From: Amyelois transitella
Taxonomy: Eukaryota; Arthropoda; Insecta; Lepidoptera; Pyralidae
Assembly: GCF_032362555.1 (NCBI RefSeq)
Contig: NC_083523.1
Location: 7,973,501-8,037,500, forward strand
Direction of reading: 5' to 3'
Length of the DNA stretch: 64,000 bases
In this document: positions 55,164 to 64,000 of the stretch, piece after piece
Position numbering within the stretch: position 1 is the first letter of the stretch
How the letters are laid out: each line of letters opens with the position of its first letter
Made by a program: the position numbers and the translations under genes
The notes under the pieces: model-generated
The model's database searches: none
Told to the model about the DNA's origin: nothing
The model's input: the letters and a program-made list of their open reading frames with translations, nothing else

Positions 55164-56165
55164 ATGAGCCTACTGCGTTCACCGACTAAAACAACTACTG
55201 GTGGAGGATCACAACCCGACTTATCTAAAATAAATCCTGATCTGATGGACCAACAAATCACATTTCGCAAAAGAAAGCAACCCGATGACCACTGCGATTG
55301 CAATAAAGAAATATCAAATCTTCGAACTGAAATATCAAACATATCTTCTCTTCTGCAGAACTTTATAAGCTGCCATGAACAAAATACCGATACACTACGT
55401 GAAGGTTTCACTGATATAAAAAACGAAATCAAAGAAATAAACTCGACACATGAGAAAACCGTAGCTTCAATCCAGGATCTAAAAGTTCATATCAATGATG
55501 TCAAATCCACTATATCAAACTTAGCATCGAAGCAAGGGCATCTTGAGTCCCAAATTACTGAGCTGGATAAGAAACTCGTTGTAGGTGAAGGAGAAGTATT
55601 CGCAATAAAAGCCGAGCTAGATAAAATTAAATCAACCTTACCATCTACATCCTCTCCAACCAAGGTGTCAAGAATGATTTATAATGAAGAAATACTCCGA
55701 GAAATCCAAGAGCGTAATAACAGACAGAGAAATATTATAGTTGTGGGAGTTGCGGAACAGAAAACTAAAGACCACAAAGAACGTTTGGCGAGAGACGAAG
55801 CCGAAGTCATGCATATTCTTACAAATGCAACTACTGAATATTCTATACCTCAACCAACTAGTGTTTTTCGTTTAGGAAAATATACTCCGACCAAAAATCG
55901 CCGATTGAAAATTTGCTTCGAAAACAATGACATTCCGCTTAGACTCTTACGAACTAAACTCAATCTGCCTGATGGCATCAGAATATATTCTGACCAAACG
56001 CCCGCGCAACAAAAACTAATGCGCAATCTAAAGGACGAACTAACTAGGCGTCAGGAAGATGGTGAGAAAGATCTGATAATAAAATATGTAAAAGGAATTC
56101 CGCAAATAACTAAACCCGAGTCAAAAAACTTAAATTGTCTCAATCAAAATCAACAACCACTATAA
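55164..56165 (+). CDS. LINE ORF1: coiled-coil nucleic-acid-binding protein
   Basis: 333 residues, open throughout. Residues about 45-170 are rich in heptad-like patterns (EISNLRTEISNISSLL, DLKVHINDVKSTISNL), predicting a coiled coil for multimerisation. Residues about 187-315 (RNIIVVGVAE... SVFRLGKY... GIRIYSDQTPAQQ) resemble the RRM plus C-terminal domain of LINE ORF1 proteins. No CCHC zinc knuckles are present. In LINEs this protein coats the RNA in the retrotransposition particle. It overlaps ORF2 by 31 bp, with ORF2 in the -1 frame, suggesting coupled termination and reinitiation or frameshifting. Its start is the first ATG after the 5' UTR in this frame. Confidence 0.88.
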   Translation: MSLLRSPTKTTTGGGSQPDLSKINPDLMDQQITFRKRKQPDDHCDCNKEISNLRTEISNISSLLQNFISCHEQNTDTLREGFTDIKNEIKEINSTHEKTVASIQDLKVHINDVKSTISNLASKQGHLESQITELDKKLVVGEGEVFAIKAELDKIKSTLPSTSSPTKVSRMIYNEEILREIQERNNRQRNIIVVGVAEQKTKDHKERLARDEAEVMHILTNATTEYSIPQPTSVFRLGKYTPTKNRRLKICFENNDIPLRLLRTKLNLPDGIRIYSDQTPAQQKLMRNLKDELTRRQEDGEKDLIIKYVKGIPQITKPESKNLNCLNQNQQPL

Positions 56166-59059
56166 ACACACCTAGTAATAACTTTTCCATTGTTAACAAG
56201 TACACTGATATCCATACCTCTAAGTCTGGTATAAATTTCTTTTACATGAATGCCCGGAGTATAAGTTCTAAAGGAAGATTTGATGAATTACAATGCATAC
56301 TGCGGATAATGACTCATACAGTACATGTAGTCTTGCTCACTGAAACATGGTTTAAAAATGAAGAACATGCCCTTAAATACCAAATTCCTAATTATACTCA
56401 CCATTACAATATCAGAACAGACAAAACTGGAGGTGGAGTTTCTGCTTTTATTCACAATGATTTGAAGCACTGCGTAATTGAATCGCTGTACTCTGGCGGT
56501 AATAACTATTTATGGATTAAGCTAGAGAAACTGGCGCTGGAGATTGGTTTGGTGTACTATCCCGGTGATACTAATATAAACGATTTTCTAGATGCACTCG
56601 ATACACAGTTACAATCACGAAAAAGAGGTCTACTCTTTGGAGACTTTAACATCAACTTATTGAAAGAGAAGACAGTTGAAAAAGAAAATAGGACAAAAAA
56701 GAAACGAAAGTCATATCTAGATATCCTTAAAGAATCAGGCTACAATATACTAAATAAAATTAAAACTCAGTACTGTACAAGAGAAACCACAACAAAACAA
56801 TCTATCATTGATCATATCAGTTCTAATCTTAAAAATAATACATACAATTTTACTATCATTGAATCACCACTGACTGACCATAAACAGATACATTTTGAAC
56901 TCAAGAGGTATAAACCTCCTCCAAAGCAACGTGTTGTTTACAAAGGGCTAAACTATGATAAACTATACAAATTTATGGAAAATACTATTAATGATAGAGA
57001 TAAGATAAGTATTGCTCAACTTGAAACAAAGATTAAAGAAAGCATCAACCAAAGCAAAGACACAAAAATCAAAACACTAAACTTACCCCGAAATGACTGG
57101 ATACAAAGCAGTATTTTACAAGAAATTAACGAAAGAAATGTGCTTTGGGCGAACTTAAAAAATGATCCGAAGAACAAAATTCTGCAAGAAGCTTATAATA
57201 GGAAAAACGACTCTGTGGCTGCTGAGATTAAAAACAAAAAGGCAGAGTATTACTGCGACGAATTTAGAAAATGTGATAGAAAGCCGAAGAAGACGTGGGA
57301 ACTTATAAATCATCTTGCTAAAAATGAAATTAAACAGAACTGTGCTCCCCCAAAACTATCAATCAAAAATAAAACTATTGTCGATCCTTTAGAAATTTGT
57401 AATACATTTAATGAATACTTCTCCACAATTGGTTCACTATTGGCAAATGAAATTATCTCAAAAAACTCGCACCGAAACCAAACAAATATGCACACTCAAT
57501 CAACAACAAGCATCAATGGCCTCACAACTTTAACGCCTTGTACTGTTGATGAAATATCTGAAATCATTGACAGTTTGGATTCTAACACTAGCACTGGTAT
57601 CGACGGAATTAGTACTAAAGCACTAAAATGCCTAAAACCACTTATAGTCGATAAACTCACTGCCTGCCTTAACGATCTCTTAAGCATAGGATACTTTCCC
57701 GAATCAATGAAAACAGCCAAAGTTACCCCAATACACAAATCAGGCTCCAAAGCCGATCCCGGAAACTATAGACCGATCTCTGTCCTGCCAGTATTGTCAA
57801 AAATATTAGAAAAAGTTCTTTACAAACGCCTAATAGAACATTTAGATTCACATGAAATAATATCGGAACGTCAATTTGGCTTTAGACCCAAAAGTAATAC
57901 ATTGGCAGCTACAGTAGACTTAGTCACAAAAATCAAAAGCAATATAGATGGAAAGAATGTGGTACTTGGTGTTTTCATTGATTTTAAGAAGGCTTTTGAC
58001 ACAGTTAGTCATGAAATTTTACTGAAAAAACTTCAACGGATCGGTATAACAGGCATTGCCCTTAAAATGTTCGAATCTTACCTTAGGGATCGCAGTCAAA
58101 TTGTCAAAATTAATGAATATGAAAGTACACCACTTCCGGTTACATATGGAATCCCTCAAGGATCGATCTTGGGTCCATTACTCTTTCTCGTTTATATCAA
58201 TGATGTGCAAGATTTAGGGCTACAAGGTCATCTTACTCTATACGCAGATGATACGTGCTTATTTTATTTTGGCCCTAAGATAACTGAAATAATTCCATGT
58301 GTTCAACAAGATCTTGACGTTCTTTTTAGCTGGCTTCAAACTAATCTTCTCACGATAAATATATCTAAAACCTCATATATTATTTTCAAAGCTAGAAACA
58401 AACAAATTCCACTATACAATAAATTAACTATTAATAACATCCCCTTGAATGAAAAATCAAATGAAAAATATCTAGGTTTGAGAATAGATAACCAACTGAC
58501 ATGGCAATTTCAAATTGATTATCTAAAAAAAAAACTATCGGCACTAATGGCTTCACTACGCGGAGTTGTTCGTTGTTTCCCCCGAAAATTACGATTATCT
58601 ATCTATAATGCTACGGTAAAATCACATCTTATATATCTGATTGAGATATGGGGTACCGCCTCAAAAACTAGACTTGCCAAACTACAAATTGCACAAAATA
58701 AAATTATAAAATTGTTATTTCATTATCCATATCTTAGCTCTTGTACTAAAATCTATAAAGAAACCAAACTTATGACTCTTCAACAATTGTATAAATACCA
58801 CACATGCATACTCGTACGTAAAGTATTAAACAAGACCATCCACACCTCGATCACACTTACACAAACAAAACATGTGACTAAGCGACTCACACGACGGGCT
58901 AGTTATCTTGTTCTACCCAAAGTTCGCACAAAGTATGGCAAGCGAATGTTTACGTTTGAGGGAGCACAGATTTTTAACAAACTACCATCAGATATAAAAA
59001 ATATCAAATCTCTTGGAGCTTTTAAAAGCAAATTAGCCCAGCATATTGTAAATTTATAG
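56135..59059 (+). CDS. LINE ORF2: endonuclease-reverse transcriptase
   Basis: 974 residues with no stop or frameshift. The N-terminal APE-type endonuclease has NARS (39-42), ETW (70-72), GDFN (169-172), IDH and LTDHK near 250. The RT domain covers about 530-800: KVTPIHKSGSKADPGNYRPI, ISERQFGFRPKSNT, FIDFKKAFDTVSHEILL, GIPQGSILGPLLFLVYIND, and the catalytic LYADDT at about 702-707. A thumb and C-terminal part ends with MFTFEGAQIFNKLPSDIKNI, a common LINE finish. It would nick the target DNA and prime cDNA synthesis there. All core residues I can check are present, so the copy may be active or very recently inserted. Confidence 0.95.
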   Translation: MSQSKSTTTINTPSNNFSIVNKYTDIHTSKSGINFFYMNARSISSKGRFDELQCILRIMTHTVHVVLLTETWFKNEEHALKYQIPNYTHHYNIRTDKTGGGVSAFIHNDLKHCVIESLYSGGNNYLWIKLEKLALEIGLVYYPGDTNINDFLDALDTQLQSRKRGLLFGDFNINLLKEKTVEKENRTKKKRKSYLDILKESGYNILNKIKTQYCTRETTTKQSIIDHISSNLKNNTYNFTIIESPLTDHKQIHFELKRYKPPPKQRVVYKGLNYDKLYKFMENTINDRDKISIAQLETKIKESINQSKDTKIKTLNLPRNDWIQSSILQEINERNVLWANLKNDPKNKILQEAYNRKNDSVAAEIKNKKAEYYCDEFRKCDRKPKKTWELINHLAKNEIKQNCAPPKLSIKNKTIVDPLEICNTFNEYFSTIGSLLANEIISKNSHRNQTNMHTQSTTSINGLTTLTPCTVDEISEIIDSLDSNTSTGIDGISTKALKCLKPLIVDKLTACLNDLLSIGYFPESMKTAKVTPIHKSGSKADPGNYRPISVLPVLSKILEKVLYKRLIEHLDSHEIISERQFGFRPKSNTLAATVDLVTKIKSNIDGKNVVLGVFIDFKKAFDTVSHEILLKKLQRIGITGIALKMFESYLRDRSQIVKINEYESTPLPVTYGIPQGSILGPLLFLVYINDVQDLGLQGHLTLYADDTCLFYFGPKITEIIPCVQQDLDVLFSWLQTNLLTINISKTSYIIFKARNKQIPLYNKLTINNIPLNEKSNEKYLGLRIDNQLTWQFQIDYLKKKLSALMASLRGVVRCFPRKLRLSIYNATVKSHLIYLIEIWGTASKTRLAKLQIAQNKIIKLLFHYPYLSSCTKIYKETKLMTLQQLYKYHTCILVRKVLNKTIHTSITLTQTKHVTKRLTRRASYLVLPKVRTKYGKRMFTFEGAQIFNKLPSDIKNIKSLGAFKSKLAQHIVNL

Positions 59060-59238
59060 TTGTAACAAAATATTCATTTAATTTTTTTTTTTTTTCCTTT
59101 TTATTAATTGTTATTAAGTACATAGTGATCTGTTCTTTATTAAGTGTTTTGAACATTATTATCAACCTAAAATTAATTCTCATGTAAGTGGCGTTGTAAA
59201 AGTCTTAATGAGAATAAAGTTCTTTAAACCGATATCTT

Positions 59239-59479
59239 GAAAAGACATAGGCCACGTTCAGCTATAGGCATCTCTTTCCCATGGATGTCATAAAAGGCGA
59301 CTAAGGGATAGGCTTATAAACTTGGGTTTCTTTTTTAGACGATGGGCTAGCAACCTGTCGCTATTTGAATCTCAATTCTATCATCAAGTCAAACAGATGA
59401 ACGAGGCGTTTCAGTCCTTACAAGACTGTTGGCTCTGTCTATACCGCAAGGGATAAAGACGTGACAATATGTATGTATA
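59239..59479. repeat. right half of the split Rep-A (minus) joined to a plus Rep-A
   Basis: 59239-59266 is minus-strand Rep-A. 59267-59479 is plus strand (CATCTCTTTCCCATGGATGTC to GACGTGACAATATGTATG). This is the same head-on arrangement as at 26681-26877. Confidence 0.82.
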
Positions 59480-59651
59480 GAATAGACTTTCACCAAGTCA
59501 GTTGTTCTATCATAACACATGCGGTACTCCAAAGAACTCCTTCCTTGTCTTTATGACGTCACCCTATTATAGAACGTACGTTTGATAAGGGTGCGAACAA
59601 GCATACCTTAATTGTTACGTTACTAGTTTTTTTAGTTTGTTTGTTTGTTTG

Positions 59652-59775
59652 TTTGTAAACTCTTTATTGCACATAATAATAAATAAAACAAATTACAAAA
59701 CAATTATTGGATTTAGAAGAATATGTACAATGGCGGACTTATCCCCAATGGGATTTCTTCCAGTCAACCAAAATA
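59652..59775 (-). repeat. LINE 3'-end fragment (CTTTATTGCAC family)
   Basis: GTAAACTCTTTATTGCACATA to GGGATTTCTTCCAGTCAACC; (TTTG)n precedes it. Confidence 0.6.
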
Positions 59776-60074
59776 TAAAGGGAAATCCATATTTAAAAAG
59801 GCAGCGCACATAGGTAAAAGACATTGAGATGCAGTAAAATAAACAATAAATTAATAATGTTTATATAAATATATTAGTTATATATTAATAATGCAGCATT
59901 AGTGACGAAGATCATATAATTAATTTAAAAAACTCTATATTCGTTTACTTTTTTATTTTTATTTCTAGCACTGTAAGGATGTATTTCTCGAGGATATCGG
60001 GAAAAGAACTTGCTAAAAGCAATATCGTCTCATGCAAAAAACATCCAACATAAGAAAGGTCATAATTACCTTAT

Positions 60075-60270
60075 GCGGTAGTGCGCTTGTCTGTGACATC
60101 GGAGGTCCCGGGTTCGAATCCCGGCCAGGGCATGATGACAAAGGAACTTTATCTGATTGGCCTGGGTCTTGGATGTTTATCTATATATATTATCTATATA
60201 AGTATTTATTATAAAATATAGTATCGTTGAGGTAGTATCTCGTAACACAAATCTCGAACTTACTTCGAGT
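60075..60270 (+). mobile_element. tRNA-derived (Metulj-like) SINE, both ends truncated
   Basis: GCGGTAGTGCGCTTGTCTGTG, B box GGTTCGAATCCCGG, body to CTCGAACTTACTTCGAG. Confidence 0.9.
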
Positions 60271-60981
60271 TGAATTATCAGTTATCTTTCTTTTAGACAA
60301 ATTACATTTGAATATCTTTAGTAAAGTATAGAATTTTTTATTCAATCTTAATGACTTGAAATTATGAAATAACAATCTTTGATTAAAGTACCATTACTTT
60401 TAATGTATTATATAATATTTAAATAACTTTAAATCTTGAGTGCAGACTATTAAGATTGCCATATAATTTAATTATACAATATTAAAACTAACTGGTTTAT
60501 TCTTCTTTTGAGCCTTGTTAGAATAGATTGCTTCTCTTTTTACCCGACTGTCAAGTAGGGTTAATATACTCGTATAACTATGTAATATTCTTAATAATAT
60601 AAGAGACAAATCATAAAATATTTTTTTCGAATGACATTGTGCCTTTGAAGTAGTTTTTTGTTTTTTTTTAATTAGGTTCACACTCTTTTAATGAGCATAC
60701 TTTAGAGGTTTCATTCGGTCTCTTTTAGTGGCCATTTCTACTCAATTCGTTTTTATCTGTGCATCTTCTCAACGCTGACGTTCTGGGGCGTTAGTTGTTT
60801 TTAAACTCTTTTTAACCCACTACGAAAAAGGAGCATATCAATATGGCCGTTAAGCTAATTGAATACTTACAGATGTATCTACATATCTCCGAAATGTTCC
60901 CACAGTCATCAAGTCAACACTTGGAGATACCAAGGACCTTCAATAATTTCGAAATTTAACTTTTAGTATTAAAGCAAAAAT
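60271..60981. other. AT-rich DNA without recognised features
   Basis: No coding region, RNA or repeat was recognised. Confidence 0.5.
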
Positions 60982-61236
60982 TTCATACATACATACATAT
61001 GGTCACGTCTTTATCCATTATAGGGTAGACAGAACCAACAGTCTGGTAAAGACTGAATGGCCACATGTGGCTTAATGATAGAATTAAGATTCAAATAGTT
61101 ACAGGTTTCTAGCCCATCGCCTAAAAAATAATGCAAAGTTTGTAAGCCTATCCCATAGTCGCCTTTTACGACATCCATGGGAAAGTGATGGAGTGGTCCT
61201 ATTCTTTTTGTATTGGTGCCGGGAACCACACGGCAC
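60982..61236 (-). repeat. Rep-A copy, full length
   Basis: Reversed tail CATACATACATATGGTCACG to CCGGGAACCACACGGCAC. Confidence 0.9.
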
Positions 61237-61528
61237 AAATTTCATAAGATTTGAAATTAGTTGCATGTTTGAATGAATAATAGTTTTATAGCACGATATG
61301 AAAGAAATTTTGTGATTCAATTGTCAAGCTTAAAATAGCGTTTAGACAAACCTAAATAACGTCATTCACATGTTGATTTCTGAAAACGTGCGTGGACTTT
61401 TTGGGTGGTTTTAATTTAGAAATGCATTTAAATTGAGAATTGGAAATACCATATTTTTCCCCCTTGGAACTTAGACATTATCTCTTTCTAAAAAGTTAAT
61501 TGTTACCAATATCAATGTAAAGTCTAAG

Positions 61529-62458
61529 GTGTCTACTTATTTCAATCAGGTATATTTACAGGCAAAAAAAAGAAGTTTACTATTCTAGTACCATGAAAAC
61601 TCATCACCTATATAAACAAATTTTTTAACATTGATCTAAAGCCGACTTGTCAGATGTCCATATAAAAGACCTAATTAACCTACTGGTTCCTAATATTGAG
61701 GTACCAGAACCTCAGAAATCAAAGGTGTCGGCTACTTTCAATTAGCGTAGAATCAAAATCGAAAACCGAAAAAAAACAGAAGAACACCTACTAGTTTCTA
61801 ATATTAAGGTACCAGCTACTTTCAATTGGCGTAGCATTTTTGTAGGCGTGGAAATATTATCTAGAATCAAAAAGTACAAACTAGAATCGAAAACCGAAAA
61901 AAACAGAAGAAAACACCCACTAGTTTCTAATATTAAGGTACCAGGACCTCAGAAATCAAAGGTGTACTTTTAATTGGCGTATCATTTTTGTAGGCGCAGA
62001 AATATTATCTAAAATCAAAAAGTACAAACAAACTTGAATCGAAAACCGATAAAAACCGAAGGAAACACCTACTAATTCTAATATTAAGGTACCAGGACCT
62101 CAGAAATCAAAGGTGTACTTTTAATTGGCGTATCATTTTTGTAGGCGCGGAAATATTATCTAGAATCAAAAAAATACAAACAAACTAGAATCGAAAACCG
62201 ATAAAAACCGAAGGAAACACCTACTAGTTTCTAATATTAAGGTACCAAGACCTCAGAAATCAAAGGTGTACTTTTAATTGGCGTATCATTTTTGTAGGCG
62301 CGGAAATATTATCTAGAATCAAAAAGTACAAACAAACTAGAATCGAAAACCGATAAAAACCGAAGACAACACCTACTAGTTTCTAATATAAAGGTACCAG
62401 GACCTCAGAAATCGAAGGTGTCTATTTATTTCAATCAGCGATATTTGCAGGCATGCAC
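61529..62458 (+). repeat. tandem array of about 152-bp units upstream of a TATA promoter
   Basis: GGTACC marks unit starts at 61700, 61808, 61937, 62088, 62241 and 62393 (spacings 108, 129, 151, 153, 152). Unit landmarks in order: GGTACCAGGACCTCAGAAAT, TTTTAATTGGCGTATCATTT, TTGTAGGCGCGGAAATATTA, AATCGAAAACCGATAAAAAC and ACACCTACTAGTTTCTAATA. The array is bracketed by direct repeats of AAGGTGTCTACTTATTTCAA (near 61529 and 62419). The first two units carry internal deletions. Confidence 0.93.
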
Positions 62459-62487
62459 TAGAGGGGGGACCGTGGGCGCCTCTACAA

Positions 62488-62564
62488 TATAAAAGCTGCT
62501 ACGCGGCTGCCGCGGCACTCTCGTAGCTCTACGCACTTCGTAGCCGTCGTAGCAACTCGTAGCA
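62488..62564 (+). promoter_or_regulatory. TATA-box core promoter and 5' UTR
   Basis: TATAAAAG is at 62488-62495. An initiator-like CACTCTCG lies about 27-30 bp downstream (62516-62523). The short leader to the ATG at 62565 repeats CGTAGC/TCGTAG five or more times. The spacing fits a strong, regulated insect promoter. Confidence 0.72.
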
Positions 62565-62575
62565 ATGGCTGTCTG
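62565..62575 (+). CDS. first coding exon of a gene continuing beyond the window (possibly cuticular or other secreted protein)
   Basis: ATGGCTGTCTG runs into the consensus donor GTAAGTGAC at 62576, giving M-A-V plus a split codon (phase 2). A TATA promoter, very short leader and first exon of only about 11 coding bases followed by a long intron is the usual layout of insect cuticular-protein genes. That identity is inferred from architecture only, because no second exon is seen before 64000. Confidence 0.6.
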
Positions 62576-62900
62576 GTAAGTGACTTTTTTGAAGTTTTTT
62601 TTTTTAATGAAATTTGATGGTTTTTCTTTTTCAATGTTATTTTGTTTGAGGTTTGTATCATTATAAATTAAAAATAAGATGGAAAATAAAAAAATACTTC
62701 AAATAAATACGAAATGAAAATCGTAGTGAAATTTTTACATCTCAACGAATTACGAAGATACCAATTCGTTAAAAAAACTTTTTAAAAATTAAAAAGGTTA
62801 CATGGCGAGTATTAAAATATCTATTTTTTTTAAAGACTCAAGATTACTTCAACTGGTTACGATTAGGTATAAAATAATATTACAAAACATTTTATAGAAG

Positions 62901-62978
62901 GTTACCAGGAATTGAACCTAGGACTGGTGGTCGTTATCAGAGGTTAAATGTTACTGTTATACTACAAATCATGGAAAC
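62901..62978 (-). pseudogene. tRNA-like remnant (pseudogene or SINE head)
   Basis: On the minus strand GTTTCCA and TGGTAAC pair in six of seven acceptor positions. TAGGTTCAATTCCTGG forms a good T arm with a B box. AGTATAACAGTAACA is D-loop-like. No proper anticodon stem can be drawn, so it is not a functional tRNA. Confidence 0.45.
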
Positions 62979-63234
62979 TGTCAATTAAATATAAAGATCG
63001 ATAATAAATAAAAAAAGTCGCTTAATTTGTTCAACAGAATTCGAACGATTATATTATTAAAAAAAGAAAAATAAAAAGAATGAAGGACTTTAAAAAGAAT
63101 TAAATGTAAAAAAAAAACAAAAATAAAATTCAATATTAACAATCAATTTTACTGTAACGCAGGATGTCAAATCCCACGTCTAGAAATCTTTATCTAAAAT
63201 TGTATTGCCAACATACTCGTATATTCTGTACTGT

Positions 63235-63375
63235 AATAAACCGTCCATACTGACATTATTAATGTGAAAGTGTGTCTGTCCGATTTCCATAAAATTTTGC
63301 ATACATTTATTGTGAAGTACGAAGAAGGACAATATACGGTTCTTATAACGCGGGCGGAGCCGCAGACAAAAGCTT
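63235..63375 (+). mobile_element. Helitron-like remnant
   Basis: CATACTGACATTATTAATGTG, CTGTCCGATTTCCATAAAAT and GCGGGCGGAGCCGCAGAC keep the order of short Helitrons; the final CTAG is lost (GCTTGTG). Confidence 0.6.
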
Positions 63376-64000
63376 GTGGTAAATAAATTAAATAATAATT
63401 TTGACACTTTCTGCTGTTTTTGCTAACTTGAGAAGTAGAAAATACACATTTCTATGAAAAAAAAACAGAAGACAAATTTCGAAAACTAATTTCTAGAAGT
63501 TCCTAGTTATTTATATTTTTTCCAAAACATTCCGATACGACTAAGCTTTATAAGTCATATCTAAGAAAGTTCAATACAAGTTAAGTAACTTTACAGAGAC
63601 TTTGCTAGAAGGATTAGACGTCAGTTTCCCGAGTTAATACCAAATTTTATAAAAAATTTACTTAGTGAAATAATCAAGAGAGAGGCATTTTTTAGCCATA
63701 ATCAAAATACATCTATGGTTTCTTTTAATATTTATATAAATAAACAAAGAATCTTTCCATAAACATTCATAAATTGTAAAAAATGCGACAATTACCGGTA
63801 ATTTCAGCCGATTTACTTCAATGTACTTGTATGTTACTTAATTTAACTATAGGCACAACCCTAAAAAGTTAACTTTACCGTGAGAAGGAAATATCAAAAA
63901 GATAACCGTAATATTATCTTTCATTTTCCTTTTATTTTCATCTAAATGTTTACAATTTATATCTTTTATAGTAGCACTATTGTATACTGATGGATCTCCA

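Larger units (their letters stand above)
54834..59231 (+). mobile_element. full-length CR1/Jockey-type non-LTR retrotransposon with intact ORFs
   Basis: Flanked by ATATCTT at 54827-54833 and 59232-59238, within a Rep-A copy. The order is a 330-bp 5' UTR, ORF1 (55164-56165), ORF2 (56135-59059), and a 170-bp 3' UTR ending AATAAAGTTCTTTAAACCG. There is no poly(A) tail; the short end repeat is usual in CR1/L2/Jockey groups. Length is 4398 bp. The exact clade (for example Daphne or Kiri) was not determined. Confidence 0.88.
62576..64000 (+). other. presumed first intron of the right-end gene
   Basis: AT-rich. It holds a tRNA-like remnant (62901-62978, minus) and a Helitron-like remnant (63235-63375). 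No acceptor followed by a coding-like exon was recognised. Confidence 0.5.

Noticed and set aside
61700-62458. CRISPR or coding repeat array
   Set aside because: The units are contiguous, about 152 bp, without variable spacers, and stop codons occur in all frames.
1-64000. Many 60-140-codon open frames, e.g. 8654-8842 (+), 16494-16919 (-), 25945-26286, 36874-37221 (-), 39447-39674 (-)
   Set aside because: They fall in Rep-A, Rep-D, SINE, RTE or Helitron copies, or are other-frame shadows of real exons, and recur with the repeats.

Overview
This is animal nuclear DNA, almost certainly from a moth or butterfly. The genes have short exons with GT-AG introns. The introns and intergenic DNA are AT-rich and packed with repeat families that look typical of Lepidoptera: Lep1-like non-autonomous Helitrons (TCTATACTAATATTATAA start, CTAG end), a tRNA-derived SINE of the Metulj type, RTE fragments, and an abundant roughly 265-bp element with an (ATGT)n tail, here called Rep-A. 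Family names are from memory and were not searched.

Layout. (1) 1233-3530, +: last four coding exons of alpha-SNAP; the 5' part lies outside the window. (2) 6.7-9.4 kb: a 2.35-kb Helitron inserted in a SINE. The Helitron holds a large inverted repeat and a retroelement pol C-terminus fragment. (3) 12786-20046, +: eleven exons of an ACSS3-type mitochondrial short-chain (propionyl/acetyl) acyl-CoA synthetase; the first exon was not found. (4) 22789-41287, +: complete cortactin coding sequence in 13 exons (523 codons plus stop), with the NTA acidic region, six cortactin repeats (last one degenerate), a proline/acidic linker and an SH3 domain. Inside its longest intron, on the opposite strand, are two spliced exons (28580-30227) of a gene I do not recognise. 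(5) 46024-46941 (-) and 48185-49409 (+): a divergent pair of intronless trypsin-like serine proteases with unusual shared features; the second is split by a SINE. (6) 54834-59231, +: a full-length CR1/Jockey-type LINE with two open ORFs and a 7-bp target duplication. (7) 61.5-62.6 kb: a tandem array of about 152-bp units leading directly into a TATA promoter and a tiny first coding exon ending at a perfect donor. The rest of that gene is beyond the window.

The resident genes do different jobs: SNARE recycling, propionate/acetate activation, cortical actin branching, extracellular proteolysis. There is no operon-like logic. The more unusual signals are fragments of cortactin exon 12 copied twice within its own introns (a five-unit 56-bp array with splice acceptors, and a decayed full copy), the nested antisense gene, the atypical protease pair, perfect palindromes in an ACSS3 intron, and the array-plus-promoter at the right end.
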